Counted from the stretch's first letter, positions 15,505 to 24,548 are shown. The stretch is DNA of 64,000 bases from Actinomadura sp. NBRC 104412 (GCF_030269515.1 NZ_BSTM01000001.1:1-64000), one strand, 5' to 3'. The notes: generated by a model from the letters alone, not told the origin. Made by a program: numbers and translations.

Positions 15505-17113
15505 AGTGTTCGTGCAGTTGTCGCAGTTGCCGCTTGGAGAACTTGCCGGTGGCGGTCTTGGGGATCTCGGACACGAAGACCACCTGCTCGGGGATCCACC
15601 AGCGGGCGACGTGGCCTTCCAGGTGCTTGCGCACGTCGTCGGCGTCGAGCTCGGCCCCGTCCTTGGGGACCACGTAGGCGACCGGCCGTTCGCCCCACCG
15701 TTCGTCGGGCACCCCGATCACGGCGGCCTCGGCGACCCGGGCGTCGGCCATGATGGCGTTCTCCAGCTCGACGGAGGAGATCCACTCGCCGCCGGACTTC
15801 ACCAGGTCCTTGGTCCGGTCGACGATCCGCACGTATCCGTGCGGATCGATGGTGGCGACGTCTCCCGTCCTGAGCCAGCCGTCCTCGGTGAAGGCCGGGC
15901 CGGGCTCGGTCTCCCCGAAGTAGCGCGCCGCGATGGTGGGCCCCATGGCCTGTAGCTCTCCGGGCGTCGTGCCGTCCCAGGGCACCTCCTTGCCGTCGTC
16001 GCCGACCAGACGTACCTCGGTCAGCGGAATCGCCGGCCCGGGCGAGCCGATGACGGCGCGCTTGGTGTCGGGGTCCAGGTCGTCGTGCACGGTCGCCAGC
16101 CGCGAGGTGGTCACCACCGGGCTGGTCTCGGTCATCCCCCAGGCGTTGGTGAGCGGCAGCCCGATGGCCTCCTGGTACGCGCGCGACAGCGCGTCGTCGA
16201 CCGCGCCGCCGCCGGAGATGATCATCCGGACGCTGGACAGGTCGTGCTGGGTGAGGTAGGGCCGCATGCCGCGCCAGACGGTGGCCACCGCGCCGGAGAA
16301 CGTGACGCGGTACCGCTCCATCAGAGAGATCAGCCCGGCGGGGTCGGTCATCGGCCCGGGCAGGACCAGATCGGCGCCGCTCAGTATCGCCGCGTACGGC
16401 AGTCCCCAGGCGTTCACGTGGAACATCGGGACGACAGGCATGATCACGTCGCGCTCGTTGATGCCGAAGCTGTCGACCGCCAGCAACAGCACCGCGTGCA
16501 GGACGACCGAGCGATGGCTGTAGAGCACGCCCTTGGGATTGCCGGTCGTCCCGGAGGTGTAGCAGAGCGCGGCGGCGGTGTTCTCGTCGGGTATGGAGAA
16601 CTCCCGATCGAGGGGTGTGACCTCGGCGAGGAGGGTCTCGTAGTCCAGGATCCGCGGGTCGTCCGGGATCGGCGCGTCGGCACCGTCGTCCATGACGATC
16701 GCGTACCGCATGCCGGCGTAGCCCGAGATCACCGGCCAGACGACGGGCAGCAGCGAACGGTCGATGAAGATCACGTCGTCGGCGGCGTCCTCGAGGATGT
16801 AGCCGATCTGCTCGCGGTACAGCCGATGGTTGACGGTGTGCAGGATCCGGCCGGCGCACGGCACGGCCAAATACAGCTCGACATGCCGTTGGCTGTTCCA
16901 CGCGAACGTCCCGACGCGGGCCTGGTCGGGAACCTGCAGATGGTCCAGCACCGCCGCGAGGCGGCGGGTGCGCTCGCAGACCTCGGCCCAGGTCGCCACC
17001 GTCTCATCGTCGGCGGCGCGGCGCGTCACCACGCGCTTGTGCCCGAAATAGCGCTCGACCCGCCGGAGGACCAGCGGAAGGGCCAGGGCTCTTTCCTGCA
17101 TCAAACCGTGCAT
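15503..17113 (-). CDS. AMP-binding acyl-CoA synthetase (fatty-acid/aryl-CoA ligase)
   Basis: 536-residue adenylate-forming ligase that would activate a carboxylic acid with ATP and CoA. It has the P-loop-like LCYTSGTTGNPKGVLYSH (about 183-200), the GWLRTGDVATIDPHGYVRIVDR hinge region and the C-terminal catalytic Lys in PKTATGKFSKRQLRQL. Sequence flavour (long-chain FadD/DmdB type: NAWGMTETSPV) does not fix the substrate. The ATG at 17113 is preferred over one 14 codons upstream because GAAGGGA precedes it. It is divergent from the LLM oxidoreductase, with two operator-like repeats between them. Confidence 0.85.
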   Translation of the reverse strand: MHGLMQERALALPLVLRRVERYFGHKRVVTRRAADDETVATWAEVCERTRRLAAVLDHLQVPDQARVGTFAWNSQRHVELYLAVPCAGRILHTVNHRLYREQIGYILEDAADDVIFIDRSLLPVVWPVISGYAGMRYAIVMDDGADAPIPDDPRILDYETLLAEVTPLDREFSIPDENTAAALCYTSGTTGNPKGVLYSHRSVVLHAVLLLAVDSFGINERDVIMPVVPMFHVNAWGLPYAAILSGADLVLPGPMTDPAGLISLMERYRVTFSGAVATVWRGMRPYLTQHDLSSVRMIISGGGAVDDALSRAYQEAIGLPLTNAWGMTETSPVVTTSRLATVHDDLDPDTKRAVIGSPGPAIPLTEVRLVGDDGKEVPWDGTTPGELQAMGPTIAARYFGETEPGPAFTEDGWLRTGDVATIDPHGYVRIVDRTKDLVKSGGEWISSVELENAIMADARVAEAAVIGVPDERWGERPVAYVVPKDGAELDADDVRKHLEGHVARWWIPEQVVFVSEIPKTATGKFSKRQLRQLHEH

Positions 17114-17140
17114 CCGGTCGGCGTCCCTTCTCGCAGGACA

Positions 17141-17162
17141 ACTTAGTGAGCGCATAGTTAGT
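17141..17162. promoter_or_regulatory. Operator-like repeat, copy 1 (acyl-CoA synthetase side)
   Basis: TTAGTGAGCGCATAGTTAG sits 28 bp upstream of the synthetase start. It contains an ACT-N2-GCGC-N2-AGT-like core and is nearly identical to the inverted copy at 17209-17229 and similar to a third copy at 24531-24548. Confidence 0.6.
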
Positions 17163-17208
17163 ACTCTGCGGGTTGGTTGTCAACACTTGACGCCCGCCGG
17201 AAACCGCA

Positions 17209-17229
17209 GTAACTATGCGCTCAGTAAGT
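17209..17229. promoter_or_regulatory. Operator-like repeat, copy 2 (LLM oxidoreductase side)
   Basis: TAACTATGCGCTCAGTAAGT is the reverse complement of copy 1 apart from one or two bases, placed 35 bp before the LLM gene start. The core ACTatGCGCtcAGT is a 14-bp partial palindrome, the usual size and shape of a TetR half-turn pair. Confidence 0.6.
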
Positions 17230-17263
17230 GCGCGTGGGCGCCACAGACCAGGGAGAGTCCGGC

Positions 17264-18307
17264 ATGCGCAAGGGAATCGTGGTCACGGCCAAGCCAGGGG
17301 TCGACGACCTGGCCGCACGGGCCGAAGAGCTCGGGTACGACAGCTTCTGGGTCTACGACACACCGATGGTCAACGGGGACCCCTTCATCGGCCTGGCGCA
17401 GTGCGCCAAGGTCACCGACCGGATCAAGCTCGGCGTCGGGGTCACCTCGCCGGCCCTGCGCTCGGCGCCCGCCAGCGCGGCGGCCTTCGCCAGCCTCAAC
17501 GCCCTCGCTCCCGGCCGCGTCATCTGCGGCATCGGCACGGGCAACACCGCCCGCCGCACGCTCGGCATGAAGCCGACGACCATGGCGACCCTGGAGCGCT
17601 TCACCGGCCAGCTCCAGGCCCTCACCTCCGGCGGGACGACCGAGTACACCGAGGGCGACAGGACGCGGGAGATCCGCTTCCTGCACGTCGGCGACTACGT
17701 GAACACCGAGGCCCCGATCGAGTTCGTCGTCGCCGCCTTCGGCCTCAAGGCCGCGCAGATCGCCGGACGACGCGGGGCGGGCACCATCTCCTTCGGCCTG
17801 CTCGACCCCTCGACCTGGACGGCCTTCGTCGAGGCCCGCGACAACGCGGCCAAGGAAGCCGGCGTAGAGGTGCGGGGCGACTCCTACGTGATGACCTCGA
17901 TGCACATCCTGGCCGACGGCGAAGACCCGTACGGCCCCGCCGCGCGCGACTCCATGGGGCACGTCGCGATGGCCCTGCTCACCTTCGCCGCCGACAACCC
18001 CTCATTCCAGGAGAATCTGGAACCCGAGGAACGCGACGCCGTACAGCGCCTCCTCAAGCGGCGCGGGACGACCGCCACGGCCGACGACCGCCACTTCGTC
18101 CTCTACGAGAACTACCTCGGCCGCATCTACCCCGAGGACCGCGACCTGATCGTGCCGTCCCTCGTCGACAAGCTCGGCCTCGTCGGATCCCCGGACGACC
18201 TGCGCAAGCGGGTCGCGGCGCTGGAGGCGAGCGGCATCGACGAGATCGTGATTCAGCCCGTGCTGGACCCCGAGCGGGAGATGGCCGACTTCGCGCGGCT
18301 CTTCTGA
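17264..18307 (+). CDS. LLM-class (F420/FMN-dependent) oxidoreductase
   Basis: 347-residue TIM-barrel enzyme of the luciferase-like family: the AEELGYDSFWVYDTPMV start, a KLGVGVTSPALRSAPASAAA strand and CGIGTGNTARRTLG, which in this family lines the flavin phosphate. Actinobacterial members commonly use coenzyme F420. Start ATG 17264 follows a GGGAGAG site. Six bases separate its stop from the next TetR gene, so the two are one transcript. With the acyl-CoA synthetase it probably acts in a degradation pathway; the substrate is unknown. Confidence 0.8.
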   Translation: MRKGIVVTAKPGVDDLAARAEELGYDSFWVYDTPMVNGDPFIGLAQCAKVTDRIKLGVGVTSPALRSAPASAAAFASLNALAPGRVICGIGTGNTARRTLGMKPTTMATLERFTGQLQALTSGGTTEYTEGDRTREIRFLHVGDYVNTEAPIEFVVAAFGLKAAQIAGRRGAGTISFGLLDPSTWTAFVEARDNAAKEAGVEVRGDSYVMTSMHILADGEDPYGPAARDSMGHVAMALLTFAADNPSFQENLEPEERDAVQRLLKRRGTTATADDRHFVLYENYLGRIYPEDRDLIVPSLVDKLGLVGSPDDLRKRVAALEASGIDEIVIQPVLDPEREMADFARLF

Positions 18308-18313
18308 GCGTCG

Positions 18314-19027
18314 ATGGCGGCGAAACGTGGTTCGCGGCGCCGTGTCGCGCCGGCGATGATCCGGCTCGACGACGCTTCCGAGCGGCTGTGGGACGCCGAG
18401 CTCCCCGACGTGGCGAGGGCCCTGCTCAGCTCCGCGGTCCTGTGCTTCGCGGCCAAGGGATTCCACGCGACCACCACGCGGGACATCACGACCAAGATCG
18501 GGGTCTCTCCCGGGGCCCTGTACGTGCACTTCGAGTCCAAGGAAGAGGTGCTGTACGAGATCGTCCGCGTCGGCCACACCCGGGTCCTGGAGGATCTGCG
18601 GCGGCTGCCCGCCGACGAGGACGCGCGCGGCTACCTGTGCGGCGTGGTCGCGACGTTCGTGGCGTGGCACGCCAGGCACCACACGGTCGGCCGGGTCTGC
18701 CAGTACGAGCTGGGCGCGCTGTCGCCCGAGCACTACGACAAGATCCTGGCGCTGCGCGGTGAGATCAACAACATCTTCCGGGAGGCGATCCACCGGCGCG
18801 TCGGAGATGCGCGCATCTCCGACGCGCCGGCGTCGGACGCGAAGGTCGCGCCGGTGTCCGACGGGGACGTGAACGCGATCGCGCGGGCGATCCTGTCCCT
18901 CGGGGTCGATCTGGTGCGCTGGTACCGGCTCGAAGGCACCGACACCCCATCGGCCCTCGGCGAGTTCTACGCCGACCTCGCGATCAGGATGACCGAGAGC
19001 GGGCGGGCACCGGGGCCGACGGAGTAG
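18314..19027 (+). CDS. TetR-family regulator (paralogue A)
   Basis: 237-residue regulator. The HTH is CFAAKGFHATTTRDITTKIG / VSPGALYVHFESKEEVLYEI (about residues 45-85). It aligns along its whole length with the TetR protein at 24667-25332 (shared FHATTTRDI, ALYVHF, SPEHYDKIL/TPEHYDQIL, DLVRWYRL). Compared with that paralogue it carries about 13 extra residues after the IHRRVGD segment, and these are encoded by a perfect 38-bp palindrome. It probably binds the GCGCATAGT repeats upstream (inference). Confidence 0.85.
   Translation: MAAKRGSRRRVAPAMIRLDDASERLWDAELPDVARALLSSAVLCFAAKGFHATTTRDITTKIGVSPGALYVHFESKEEVLYEIVRVGHTRVLEDLRRLPADEDARGYLCGVVATFVAWHARHHTVGRVCQYELGALSPEHYDKILALRGEINNIFREAIHRRVGDARISDAPASDAKVAPVSDGDVNAIARAILSLGVDLVRWYRLEGTDTPSALGEFYADLAIRMTESGRAPGPTE
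18793..18830. repeat. Perfect 38-bp palindrome inside the TetR coding region
   Basis: The 38 bases are identical to their reverse complement with no spacer; the right half begins GCGCATCTCCGACGCGCCGG. It lies exactly where this TetR protein has an insertion relative to its paralogue at 24.7 kb, so an inverted duplication of about 19 bp is the likely origin. Confidence 0.9.
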
Positions 19028-19031
19028 GGCG

Positions 19032-19913
19032 TCACGCCACCGGGACGGCGACCCGGATGGCGAGCATGCGGGCCTCGCGCGCCGCCTTGCGGGCATCCTC
19101 GTGGAAGTCGGGCGCGGCACACGCGAACAGGGTCCTGCCGTCCGCGCCGCCCAGGCCGCAGGCGTACACCGGTGTGCCCGGCTTGATCTCGTCGGTGATC
19201 TGTCCGCCCTCGACCACGCGCACCAGCCGCTCGCCGATGGCGTCGGCGGCCCAGAGGCCGCCCTCCGCGTCCAGGCAGCAGCCGTCCGGGGCGACGGAGA
19301 CCTGGGCGAGCGCCTCGCCGACGGCGCGTTCGGTCGGGAGCGGCCCGAACTCCGCCCACACCCGCCGGTTGGTGAGCGAACCGTCGTCGGCGATGTCGAA
19401 CGCCGTGATGCGGTTCCCGAACGTCTCCGCCACCAGCAGCACGTTCTCGGGGGTGATGACGCTGCCGTTGGGGAACCACAGGTCGTCGGCCACCTTCGTG
19501 ACCCGGCCGTCGGGGTCCACCCGGTGCAGCGCGGCCGTCTCCAGCGGGTCGCCGGCCATCAGGTCGAAGCCGAAGTTGCCCACGTAGGCGCGGCCCCGCG
19601 CGTCCACGACCATGTCGTTGACGTGCCCGGTCGCGTGGTCGGCCAGGTCGGCGTGGACGGCGAGCGTCCCGTCCGGCTCCCTGCGCAGGATCCTGCGGTC
19701 GACCATGGAGACCACCAGCAGCCGTCCGTCGGGCAGCCAGCCGAGCCCGGACGGCTGGTTCTCGACGAGCGCCTCCTCGCGCTGTTCGGACCCGTCCTCG
19801 GCCATGGACATGACCTGGTGGGTGTAGAAGTCGGAGAACCAGAGCCTCCCGCCGCGCCAGCGCGGCGCCTCCAGGAAGCGGAAGCCCTCCGCCACGGTCG
19901 TCGTTTCGGTCAT
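19032..19913 (-). CDS. SMP-30/gluconolactonase-family protein
   Basis: 293-residue six-bladed beta-propeller lactonase. Visible family points are the metal Glu in EGFRFLEAPRWRGGRLWFSD, HVNDMVVDARGRAYVGNFGF (Asn/Asp near the active site), WFPNGSVITPENVLLVAET and APDGCCLDAEGGLWAAD. Homologues hydrolyse sugar or other lactones. Start ATG 19913 follows AAGGGAGGA and overlaps the upstream permease stop (ATGA), so the enzyme is the last gene of the ribose-type importer operon. This suggests that the imported compound yields a lactone. Confidence 0.85.
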   Translation of the reverse strand: MTETTTVAEGFRFLEAPRWRGGRLWFSDFYTHQVMSMAEDGSEQREEALVENQPSGLGWLPDGRLLVVSMVDRRILRREPDGTLAVHADLADHATGHVNDMVVDARGRAYVGNFGFDLMAGDPLETAALHRVDPDGRVTKVADDLWFPNGSVITPENVLLVAETFGNRITAFDIADDGSLTNRRVWAEFGPLPTERAVGEALAQVSVAPDGCCLDAEGGLWAADAIGERLVRVVEGGQITDEIKPGTPVYACGLGGADGRTLFACAAPDFHEDARKAAREARMLAIRVAVPVA

Positions 19914-20935
19914 TGTCGTCCTCCCTTGGCGCTGACTGTTCCTGACGTCCGGTGAAGCGTCGCGTCCGCACGATGGGCTCGGAGCCGGTCCATCGCCTGA
20001 TGCAGTCCGGGGCTCTCGATGGCGACGATCCCTGCGAGCAGCACGGCGTAGAGGAGCTGGGTGGAGTAGTCGGGCATGGCCGTGACCGCGACGACCTGGG
20101 CGAGCAGCGCCACCGACAGCGCCCCGGCCAGCAGTCCGAGCGGGGCGCCGCGGCCACCGGCCAGGGACACGCCGCCCACCAGCGCGGCCACGGCGGCGAG
20201 GATCAGCGGTTGCAGGCCCGGATCGGGGTTGGCGGAGGCGTGGCTGTAGCTCAGCAGGGCACCGCCCAGCGCGGCCAGCGTGCCCGACAGCGTGAAGATC
20301 CCGGCGATCCGCCGGTCCACGTTGACGCCCGCGACCCGGCTGGCCCGGCGGTCGTCGCCGATGGCGCGCAGTTCGCGTCCCAGCTTGGTGCAGCCCAGGA
20401 CGAGCGCGGCGATGAGGAAGGCCACGAGCGTCAGCAGGCTCCGGGGCGAGAAGATCCCGGCGATGGTCCGATCGACCCACAGCGTCGCACCGTCGTTGCC
20501 GAAGGTCTTGCTCTGGCCTCCGGAGATCGTGTACGCCAGCCCCAGCAACGCGATGTAGGTCGCGAGCGTGACGGGAATGGACGGGATCCGCAGCCGCGCT
20601 ATCAGCCCGCCCTGCACCGCGCCGATGGCGGCGCCCGCCGCCACCGCCGCCAGTACACCGAGAACGGGAGCCGTCCCGCCGACCTGGACGGCGAGCATGC
20701 CGCCGAACGCATAGGTCCCGGCCACCGACAGGTCGAACTCGCCCGCGATCATCGTGATCCCGAGCGCGAGGGCCAACAGGCCCAGCTCGGCGAAGCCCTG
20801 CAGCGCGTTGTAGACGTCGAAGGTCTCCAGGGCCTTGCCGCTCACCATCGGCGAGCACGCGAACAGGACGAGCACGGCGGCCAGGGAGACCGCGGGGATC
20901 AGACGGTCGGGCGCGGTGAGCCGAAGGCGCGTCAT
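19910..20935 (-). CDS. Ribose-type ABC transporter permease (second of two)
   Basis: 341-residue BPD_transp_2 (RbsC-type) permease with 8-10 membrane segments and the motif ITMIAGEFDLSVAGTYAFGG, corresponding to the GGIDLSVG loop of sugar permeases, and AIGDDRRASRVAGVNVDRR. Start ATG 20935 overlaps the stop of the preceding permease. It forms a heterodimeric channel with the product of 20932-21960. Confidence 0.85.
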   Translation of the reverse strand: MTRLRLTAPDRLIPAVSLAAVLVLFACSPMVSGKALETFDVYNALQGFAELGLLALALGITMIAGEFDLSVAGTYAFGGMLAVQVGGTAPVLGVLAAVAAGAAIGAVQGGLIARLRIPSIPVTLATYIALLGLAYTISGGQSKTFGNDGATLWVDRTIAGIFSPRSLLTLVAFLIAALVLGCTKLGRELRAIGDDRRASRVAGVNVDRRIAGIFTLSGTLAALGGALLSYSHASANPDPGLQPLILAAVAALVGGVSLAGGRGAPLGLLAGALSVALLAQVVAVTAMPDYSTQLLYAVLLAGIVAIESPGLHQAMDRLRAHRADATLHRTSGTVSAKGGRQ

Positions 20936-21960
20936 CGGCGGCCTCCGTTGGCGCGCACGTACACGAAGACGACGACGGCGAGCACGAGGAGTCCCTTCAC
21001 GAGTATTTGTACGCCGGTGGAGAACCCGCGCAACAGCAGTACGTCCGAGATGAGGGAGATCAGCACCGCGCCGCCCAGGGTCTGCAGGGCCGACCCCCGT
21101 CCACCGGCGATCGCGGTGCCGCCCAGCAGCACCGCCGCGATGGCGTCCAGCGAGAGCGTGCCGCCCAGCGTCACCGTGGCGGAGGTGTTGAACGCGGCGA
21201 GGAACACCCCGGTCAGCGCGATGCACGCGCCGAAGAAGGCCCACGCGATCACGGTCACCCGGCCGACCGGCAGCCCGGCCGCGCGGGCCGCGGCCCGGTT
21301 CTCCCCCACCAGGTACATCTGCCGCCCGGCGGTCGTGCGGCGCAGCGTCCACTCCGCGAGGACGGCGACCGCGAGCAGGACGTACACGGCCAGCGGCAGG
21401 GCCAGCGGCGTGGCGTTCAGCGCGTCGAACGCCTTCGCCTTCGGGTAGACGGTCGTGCCGTCGCTGAACCAGGTGGCGGCGCCGCCGAGCGCGAACCCGG
21501 CGGCGATGGTGAGCACGATCGGGTTGGCGTTCCAGTAGCCGATGATCGCGCCCTGCGCCGCGGTGAGCGCGACCCCGGCCGCGAGCCCGATCAGCAGGGA
21601 GACCGCCAGCCCCAGCTGCTGCATGCTCAGGAACAGCATCGCCACCATGGTCGCGGTCTGCGCGGTGGCCAGCGACACCACCGAGCCGGAGATCATCACC
21701 AGCGTGGCGCCGATCGCGGTGATCCCCACGAACGACGACGAGGCGAGGATCGCGCGGGCGTTGTCGGCGGTGAAGAACCGCGGTGTCGTCACGGCCAGCG
21801 CGACGAGCACCAGCACCAGGACGGCGGGGCCGATGTCGTACGCGCTCGGCCGCCAATTGCCGGGCATCCCGGTGGCCGGCGCGGGATCGGCGGCGCCCTC
21901 GGGCCGCGGGTGCGGCGCGGCCGTCACCGCGCCGCCGGTGGAGTCGTCGGCGCTCGTCAT
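20932..21960 (-). CDS. Ribose-type ABC transporter permease (first of two)
   Basis: 342-residue RbsC-type permease with a hydrophilic N-terminal arm of about 45 residues, then TM segments. The sugar-permease loop reads LVMISGSVVSLATAQTATM, a diverged form of GGIDLSVG, and LVGENRAAARAAGLPVGR is the conserved cytosolic loop. Start ATG 21960 overlaps the ATPase stop (ATGA). The importer thus has two different permease chains, unlike the RbsC homodimer. Confidence 0.85.
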   Translation of the reverse strand: MTSADDSTGGAVTAAPHPRPEGAADPAPATGMPGNWRPSAYDIGPAVLVLVLVALAVTTPRFFTADNARAILASSSFVGITAIGATLVMISGSVVSLATAQTATMVAMLFLSMQQLGLAVSLLIGLAAGVALTAAQGAIIGYWNANPIVLTIAAGFALGGAATWFSDGTTVYPKAKAFDALNATPLALPLAVYVLLAVAVLAEWTLRRTTAGRQMYLVGENRAAARAAGLPVGRVTVIAWAFFGACIALTGVFLAAFNTSATVTLGGTLSLDAIAAVLLGGTAIAGGRGSALQTLGGAVLISLISDVLLLRGFSTGVQILVKGLLVLAVVVFVYVRANGGRR

Positions 21961-23483
21961 TCTTCCCCTGCTCCATATGTCATGTCGCGCATCAGCCTTG
22001 CGCTGTCGGCATCGCCCTTGTACCTGCTCACCGCCCGGCCGTCGCGCATCGTGATGATCACATCGCCCAGTTCGAGCAGCTCCTCCAGCTCGGTGGACGC
22101 GAAGACGACCACGAGCCCGGAGTCGGCGGCCTGGCGGAGCAACCGGTGGATCGCCGCCCGGCCGCCGATGTCGACGCCGCGGGTGGGCTCGTCCAGCAGC
22201 AGGGCGTGGACGTCGTCGCGCTCCAGGCACCGGCCGACGAAGACCTTCTGCTGGTTTCCGCCGCTCAGCGTCGCCACGCGATGGCCGAGCCGTTGCTGCG
22301 GCAGACCGGACCGTTCGGCGAGCGAGCGGGCGGCGCGACGTACCCGCGGCAGGTTCAGCACGCCGCCCCGCCCCAGGCCGGGCAGCCGGGTCGCGACGAG
22401 GTTCGACGCGACGGACTTGTCCAGGAACAGTCCCTCGGACTTGCGATCGTTGGACACGAAGGCGATCCCGGCGCGCGCGGCGCCGACCGGGTCGCGGAAC
22501 GGAACCGGGCTGCCGTGCAGCTCGACGGTTCCGGTCGCCTTCGGGTGCAGTCCCGCCAGGGCGCGCAACACGTCGGACGCGCCGCTGCCGAGCTGCCCCG
22601 CCAGCGCGTAGATGACGCCCTCCTGCGCGGTGAGGGTGAAGTCCTCCAGCCGTCCGGGGACGCGCAGGTGCTCGATCCGCAGCGCGTGCGCGAGGTCCCG
22701 GGCGGGCTCGCGGACGGCGGCGGGACGGTGCGGCGCCTCGCCGAGCATCTGCACGATCAGCTCGTCCACCGTCAGGTCCTTCGCCGGCGTCGTGGCCACC
22801 TCACGGCCGTCGCGCAGCACCGTCACCGAGTCGCACAGCTCCAGCACCTCCGACAGCCGGTGCGAGACGAAGACGACCGAGCAGCCGGTGGCGGCGACCC
22901 GCCGGATCGCCGCGAACACGCCCTCGCTCTCGGCGTCGCTGAGCGTGGCCGTGGGCTCGTCCAGGATCACCAGCCGGGCGTTCTGGCCGAGCGCCTTGGC
23001 GATCTCGACCAGTTGCCGGGTGCCGATGCTCAGTGTGGACAGCGGCTGGTCGGGGCTGATGTGCGCCAGGCCCAGGTCGTCCAGGATCCGGCGGCAGCGC
23101 GCCACCGCCTCGCGCCGGCGGCTGACGAACGGCGCGTCGATGTCGCCGAGCAGCACGTTCTCCAGCACGGTCAGCGCCGGTACGACGCTCAGCTCCTGGT
23201 CGACCAGCGCCACGCCCGCGCGCTGGGCGGCCCGGCGGCTGCGCAGCTCCACCTCCTTCCCGCCGATGACGATGCGTCCGGCGTCGGGCGTCAGCTCCCC
23301 CGACAGCATCCGCACCACGGTGCTCTTGCCCGCGCCGTTGTGCCCGCACAGGCCGTGGATCTCGCCGGGCCCGACGGTGAAGGAGACGTCCCGGACCGCG
23401 GGGACGCCGTTGAACGAACGGGCCAGACCCTCGACGCGCACCTCGGTGCCGCCGTTGGACCGCCCAGTCTCCTGCGCGCTCAC
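21957..23483 (-). CDS. Ribose-type ABC transporter ATP-binding protein (duplicated ATPase)
   Basis: 508-residue protein with two fused ATPase domains, the size typical of RbsA/XylG. The first has Walker A GHNGAGKST, signature LSIGTRQLVEIAKAL and Walker B LVILDEPTATLSD. The second has the degenerate first loop typical of this family (GQLGSGASDVLRAL), signature LSGGNQQKVFVGR and Walker B LLLDEPTRGVDIG. GTG at 23483 overlaps the binding-protein stop; the long open frame further upstream only shadows that gene. It powers the sugar-type importer. Confidence 0.88.
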   Translation of the reverse strand: MSAQETGRSNGGTEVRVEGLARSFNGVPAVRDVSFTVGPGEIHGLCGHNGAGKSTVVRMLSGELTPDAGRIVIGGKEVELRSRRAAQRAGVALVDQELSVVPALTVLENVLLGDIDAPFVSRRREAVARCRRILDDLGLAHISPDQPLSTLSIGTRQLVEIAKALGQNARLVILDEPTATLSDAESEGVFAAIRRVAATGCSVVFVSHRLSEVLELCDSVTVLRDGREVATTPAKDLTVDELIVQMLGEAPHRPAAVREPARDLAHALRIEHLRVPGRLEDFTLTAQEGVIYALAGQLGSGASDVLRALAGLHPKATGTVELHGSPVPFRDPVGAARAGIAFVSNDRKSEGLFLDKSVASNLVATRLPGLGRGGVLNLPRVRRAARSLAERSGLPQQRLGHRVATLSGGNQQKVFVGRCLERDDVHALLLDEPTRGVDIGGRAAIHRLLRQAADSGLVVVFASTELEELLELGDVIITMRDGRAVSRYKGDADSARLMRDMTYGAGEE

Positions 23484-24493
23484 GCGTGGCTGCATTGCTC
23501 GGCGTACTGGTCCACGTTCGCCTTGGTGATCCGCGCCTCCTTGACGATCTCCTGCCGCGGCGGCTTCTTGCCCGTCAGGTACCGGACGACGTAATCGGCG
23601 GTCTGCGCGGCGATCGTGCCGGGATCCTCGGTGGCGGTGCCGTACAGCTCGCCCGCCTTGATGGCGTCGATGCCGGCCTTGAAGCAGTTGCCGCCGGTGA
23701 CGACCAGTCCCTTCTTCCCGGCGACCGGGAAGCCCGCCTGCTTGGCCGCCTGGATGATGGGCAGGGCCATGTAGTCGGCCATGCCGTAGGCGGCCTGCAC
23801 CCCGTCCTTGCCGTGCTTGGCGAGCAACTGGCGGGCGATGGTGCCGGAAAGCTGCGGATCCCAGTTGGCGTCCTGCTCGTCGACGACCTTGTACTGCGGC
23901 GCGGTCGCCATCACGCGGTTGAAGCCCTTCATGCGGTCCTGGGTGACGAGCATGGACTTGGTGCCCGCGAGGACGATGACGTTGCCCGACTCGCGGCCCT
24001 GCGCCTTGAGCCCTTCGATGATGTTCTGCGCGGCGAACTCGCCGAGCTTCTCGTTGTCGGAGAGCACCGCCATCACGTCGTTCGCGACCGCCGGGTCGGG
24101 ACGGCCGTCGACGGCCAGCACCGGGACCCCGGCGGACTTCGCCTTCTTGATCGGTACCACCATCGCCTTGGTGTCGAGCACCGCGGTGACGATCAGATCC
24201 GGCTTCTGCGCGATGGCCTGGTTGAACTTCTGGACCTGGGTGCCGGGGTCCATCGTCGTCAGATCGTTGATCTTGACGCCGGTGGACGCCAGCCGGTCCG
24301 CGAACACCTTGTTGTAGTAGGCGCCCCACGGGTTGGACTTCCCGTAGCCGACCAGAGCGATCGTCTTGCCCTGGAGCGACTTCCCTGAGGTGCTCGCGGA
24401 GCCCGACCCGCCGCCGCACGCGGTGGCCAGCAGGGTCAGCCCGAGCACGCCGGCGGTGAGACCGCCGCGCAGTGGTGTGGTGATGCGGAACAT
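23480..24493 (-). CDS. Sugar-type ABC transporter substrate-binding lipoprotein
   Basis: 337-residue periplasmic-binding-protein-like lipoprotein (Peripla_BP_4/RbsB type). Signal with lipobox LLATAC (Cys about 26), then KTIALVGYGKSNPWGAYYNK and QAIAQKPDLIVTAVLDTKAM. The ligand could be a sugar, polyol, autoinducer-like molecule or sterol fragment; the protein alone does not tell. It is the first gene of the importer operon, preceded by the third copy of the GCGCATAGT operator-like sequence. Confidence 0.85.
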   Translation of the reverse strand: MFRITTPLRGGLTAGVLGLTLLATACGGGSGSASTSGKSLQGKTIALVGYGKSNPWGAYYNKVFADRLASTGVKINDLTTMDPGTQVQKFNQAIAQKPDLIVTAVLDTKAMVVPIKKAKSAGVPVLAVDGRPDPAVANDVMAVLSDNEKLGEFAAQNIIEGLKAQGRESGNVIVLAGTKSMLVTQDRMKGFNRVMATAPQYKVVDEQDANWDPQLSGTIARQLLAKHGKDGVQAAYGMADYMALPIIQAAKQAGFPVAGKKGLVVTGGNCFKAGIDAIKAGELYGTATEDPGTIAAQTADYVVRYLTGKKPPRQEIVKEARITKANVDQYAEQCSHA

Positions 24494-24530
24494 GGGCTTC
24501 TCAACCCCTCCGGGGGGATGACCGAAAACT

Positions 24531-24548
24531 GAATAAGCGCATAGTCAC
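24531..24548. promoter_or_regulatory. Operator-like repeat, copy 3 (importer promoter)
   Basis: GAATAAGCGCATAGTCAC shares the AGCGCATAGT core and flanks with the two copies at 17.14 and 17.21 kb. It lies 38 bp upstream of the binding-protein start and about 120 bp before the divergent TetR gene. Confidence 0.55.
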
